7,498 nucleotides of DNA from assembly GCA_023412995.1 (NCBI GenBank), contig JAEZQS010000293.1, positions 1 through 7,498 of the forward strand. The letters run 5' to 3'. Position numbers and translations under genes: made by a program. This DNA is from Pseudomonadota bacterium. Lineage in GTDB: Bacteria; Pseudomonadota; Gammaproteobacteria; Xanthomonadales; Rhodanobacteraceae. Each line of letters starts with the position of its first letter. Positions within the stretch are counted from its first letter, which is position 1. Positions 6,081 to 7,498 of this stretch are shown here, one piece after another. The notes under the pieces were generated by a model, which was not told where the DNA came from, did no database searches, and saw only the letters and a list, made by a program, of their open reading frames with translations.

Positions 6081-6133
6081 CGCAACCGCCCCGTAACCGC
6101 GGCGTAACCGGCTCGATACTGCCGGCGTGACCG
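6081..6133 (+). repeat. 11-bp-phased CGTAACCG direct repeats before the ABC gene remnant
   Basis: CGCAACCG (6081), CGTAACCG (6092) and CGTAACCG (6103) recur every 11 bp, and a further copy CGTGACCG begins at 6126, 23 bp later. Eleven-bp direct repeats are the arrangement bound by OmpR/PhoB-type response regulators (Pho boxes are 7-bp units every 11 bp). A weak -10-like GATACT lies at 6115-6120, just behind the third copy, where an activator replacing the -35 contact could work. The repeats are visible; regulator binding is inference. Confidence 0.5.
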
Positions 6134-6175
6134 GGCTGCCCAACAATGGCGCTTCCCGCAGGCCGGATGCGTGCC

Positions 6176-6637
6176 ATGGCGCTGGAAGTACACGAGCTCG
6201 GCAAGCGCTTCGGCGGTCGCGCGGTGGTGCAGAACGTCAGCTTCCGCGTCGACGATGGCGAGCTGGTCGCGCTGCTCGGCCCGAGCGGCAGCGGCAAGAG
6301 CACGATCCTGCGCATGGTGGCGGGGCTGGTCGGCGCCGACGCCGGCCGCATCCTCGTCGATGGCAAGGACGTGACCGGGCTGCCGCCGCAGGCGCGCGAC
6401 CTCGGCTTCGTGTTCCAGAACTACGCGCTGTTCGAACACCTGACCGTCGCCGCCACCGTCGAGTTCGCGTTGCGCGTGCGGCGCGTGGGCCGGCACGACC
6501 GCCGCCGGCGGCGCGACGAGCTGCTCGACCTGGTCGGCCTGGGCGGCAGCGCGCAGAAGTACCGCGGCAGCCGGCGGCAGGCGGACTGGATCGCGAGCGT
6601 TCCGGGGCCGGGCTACGCCTTGCGCTTGCGTCCCTGA
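6176..6637 (+). pseudogene. Broken ABC transporter ATP-binding protein (CysA/PotA/FbpC-like), N-terminal part only
   Basis: The N-terminal half of an importer ATPase, 153 residues against roughly 230-360 for the family. Walker A GPSGSGKST is at 35-43 and the Q-loop is around Q81 (FVFQNYALF). A helical stretch follows (RRRRRDELLDLVGLGG) up to QKY at 127-129. At that point the family has a segment like YPxQLSGGQxQR; here the frame reads RGSRRQADW and ends at 6637. Inserting one base after TAC (6560-6562) would restore KYPRQ, but LSGGQ, Walker B, the D-loop and the H-switch are still absent in all frames. This indicates deletion or decay rather than one sequencing error. Without these motifs it cannot hydrolyse ATP in the usual way. 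The start at 6176 (MALEV) fits the family; upstream in-frame ATGs at 6146 and 6167 are possible. No permease or binding-protein gene is nearby. The transported substrate cannot be told from this fragment. Confidence 0.82.
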
Positions 6638-6707
6638 TCGGCAGGCCGCGCCGGCGGCGCTGCGGCGGCAACCGCGGGAACCGGCGCGTGGTCCCTGCAG
6701 GACGGCT

Positions 6708-7067
6708 TCAGCGGCTGACGGCGCGGCTGCCGCCGCGGCCCTTCGGCTGCGGTCCCGCGGAGGGCTGCGGGTCGAGGTCGTTGAGGAGGGCGCGCAGGTC
6801 CACCGAAATCGTTTCGCCGTCGCCGGCGAGATCCAGGGCAGCCATCGAGCGGCGCGACAGCGCGGCGCGGTCGACATACAGCTCCTGGTCGGGCTCGGGC
6901 GGGCGCACCGCGCTGCACAGCTTGCGGTTGAGGCGCAGCAGGCTGGTGCCCGAACGCTGCCACGGATGGTTGGGCGACAGGCGCTTGACCATCACGCTTT
7001 CCAGCTTGACGACGACGGTGTCCTCGCCGACTTCGGTGCAACGGCCGATCCCGATATCGTAGGTCAT
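6708..7067 (-). CDS. Hypothetical 119-aa protein
   Basis: I do not recognise this protein. It starts MTYDIGIGRCTEVGEDTVVV and has an orderly beta-rich N-terminal half, with VKLESVMVKRLSPNHPW around 20-36. A middle part has DQELYVDRAALSRRSM, followed by an acidic stretch ending LRALLNDLDPQPS. The tail is basic and Gly/Pro-rich. No signal peptide or membrane segment is seen, so it is probably cytoplasmic. ATG 7067 is chosen because the protein-like sequence begins there; an AAGGA lies 11 nt upstream, a slightly long spacing. The in-frame ATG at 7130 would add 21 residues of low quality. It is convergent with the ABC remnant and 70 nt from it. Another minus-strand frame runs on to 6613 with an A/P-rich tail ending GRKRKA, so a frameshifted longer C-terminus is possible. 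Confidence 0.7.
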   Translation of the reverse strand: MTYDIGIGRCTEVGEDTVVVKLESVMVKRLSPNHPWQRSGTSLLRLNRKLCSAVRPPEPDQELYVDRAALSRRSMAALDLAGDGETISVDLRALLNDLDPQPSAGPQPKGRGGSRAVSR

Positions 7068-7165
7068 GGATGTCTTTGTCCTTGCAAGGGAATACGGAAG
7101 ATCCGCAGGCAGGCGGCAGGCGCCGCGCATCGCGCCGGGGCGTACTGCCGCGCATGAAACCCGCG

Positions 7166-7171
7166 ATTATC
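7166..7171 (-). promoter_or_regulatory. Possible -10 element for the 119-aa hypothetical gene
   Basis: On the minus strand GATAAT (5 of 6 matches to TATAAT) lies ~100 nt before ATG 7067, in the intergenic space between this gene and the one entering from the right. No good -35 is found 16-18 bp further upstream. If real, the transcript would have a ~90-nt leader. Confidence 0.3.
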
Positions 7172-7214
7172 CCCCATGGACCCGTAATATTCCGTTACCG
7201 CGGCCGGCGGTGCG

Positions 7215-7498
7215 TCAGCCGACGCTGGCCACCACCGGGCGCGTGGCGGCCAGCGGCGCCGCATCGATGCGGCCTTCGGCGGCCGCATGCCAGCCGCAGC
7301 GATCGAAGATCAGCAGCCGCGGATCGGCGCGGTGGACCTTGGCATAGAGGCTGGAGAAGGCCATGGGGAGGACGATCTCCAGCGCCCCGCCGGCCCGGCG
7401 GGCGCTCGCCCCGGGACCATTGCCATCCACCGGCGCAAAGGGGACGACCGCCCCGCCTCGCGGGGCCTTGCCGCGCAGCCGCACCACCCGGCCATCGG
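7215..7498 (-). CDS. Unrecognised protein, C-terminal end only (5'-partial)
   Basis: An open frame enters from the right edge and ends at TGA 7215-7217, giving about 94 residues in the window. The sequence reads as ordinary protein (GGALEIVLPMAFSSLYAKV, then ADPRLLIFDRCGWHAAAEGR and TRPVVASVG at the end) with G/C-rich third positions. No in-frame stop precedes it, so the true start is probably beyond the window; GTG 7487 is the first start-like codon. I cannot assign a family. It is co-oriented with the 119-aa gene, 147 nt upstream of it. Confidence 0.6.
   Translation of the reverse strand, partial: DGRVVRLRGKAPRGGAVVPFAPVDGNGPGASARRAGGALEIVLPMAFSSLYAKVHRADPRLLIFDRCGWHAAAEGRIDAAPLAATRPVVASVG

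Noticed and set aside
6127..7062. A 311-codon plus-strand open frame crossing the ABC remnant
   Set aside because: It is out of frame with the Walker A and Q-loop sequence, and its 3' half is antisense to the 119-aa gene. I considered it as the frameshifted rest of the ABC gene, but it contains no LSGGQ, Walker B or H-switch.
7182..7200. CCGTAAT/CCGTTAC pair at 10-bp spacing upstream of the 119-aa gene
   Set aside because: It loosely resembles the repeats at 6081-6133, but the units differ and the period is 10, not 11.

Overview
The window is about 7.5 kb of very GC-rich DNA with dense, strongly codon-biased genes. The gene content and style (DUF3667 protein, LprI-like protein, short A/P-rich hypothetical proteins, GTG starts, overlapping stop/start codons) suggest a gammaproteobacterium of the Xanthomonadaceae/Lysobacteraceae type, such as a Lysobacter or Luteimonas relative. 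This is inferred from composition and protein families; no 16S or other marker gene is present.

Left part (1-4155, minus strand): a tightly packed four-gene cluster read right to left. The order is an exported alpha/beta hydrolase (4155-3181), an LprI-like small exported protein (GTG start overlapping the hydrolase stop), a DUF3667 membrane protein with a zinc ribbon (ATGA overlap), and a large exported M48 metallopeptidase fused to a TPM domain (19-nt gap, good RBS). The last gene runs off the left edge shortly after a run of 16 G. All four products are predicted to act in the envelope (periplasm, membrane or lipoprotein), so the set looks like one envelope-associated operon. The M48 gene lies in a reading frame that stays open to the window edge, with long false ORFs on both strands around it.

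Middle (4156-5956): a 325-bp divergent intergenic region with a perfect 11-bp inverted repeat. It is followed on the plus strand by a secreted two-domain protein (ConA-like jelly-roll fold plus an unrecognised C-terminal domain), a gene-poor stretch, a sigma70-type stable-RNA promoter, tRNA-Pro(CGG), and a 13-bp GNRA-loop hairpin.

Right part (5997-7498): an array of 11-bp-spaced CGTAACCG-type repeats precedes a broken ABC-transporter ATPase gene, which keeps Walker A and the Q-loop but loses the reading just before the LSGGQ signature. Convergent to it is a 119-aa hypothetical gene, and the 3' end of an unrecognised gene enters from the right edge on the minus strand.

No CRISPR array, insertion sequence, integrase or toxin-antitoxin pair is visible. 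The least ordinary items are the M48-TPM fusion and its coupled operon, the G-run inside that gene, the decayed ABC gene behind a repeat-rich promoter region, and the unassigned C-terminal domain of the secreted protein.
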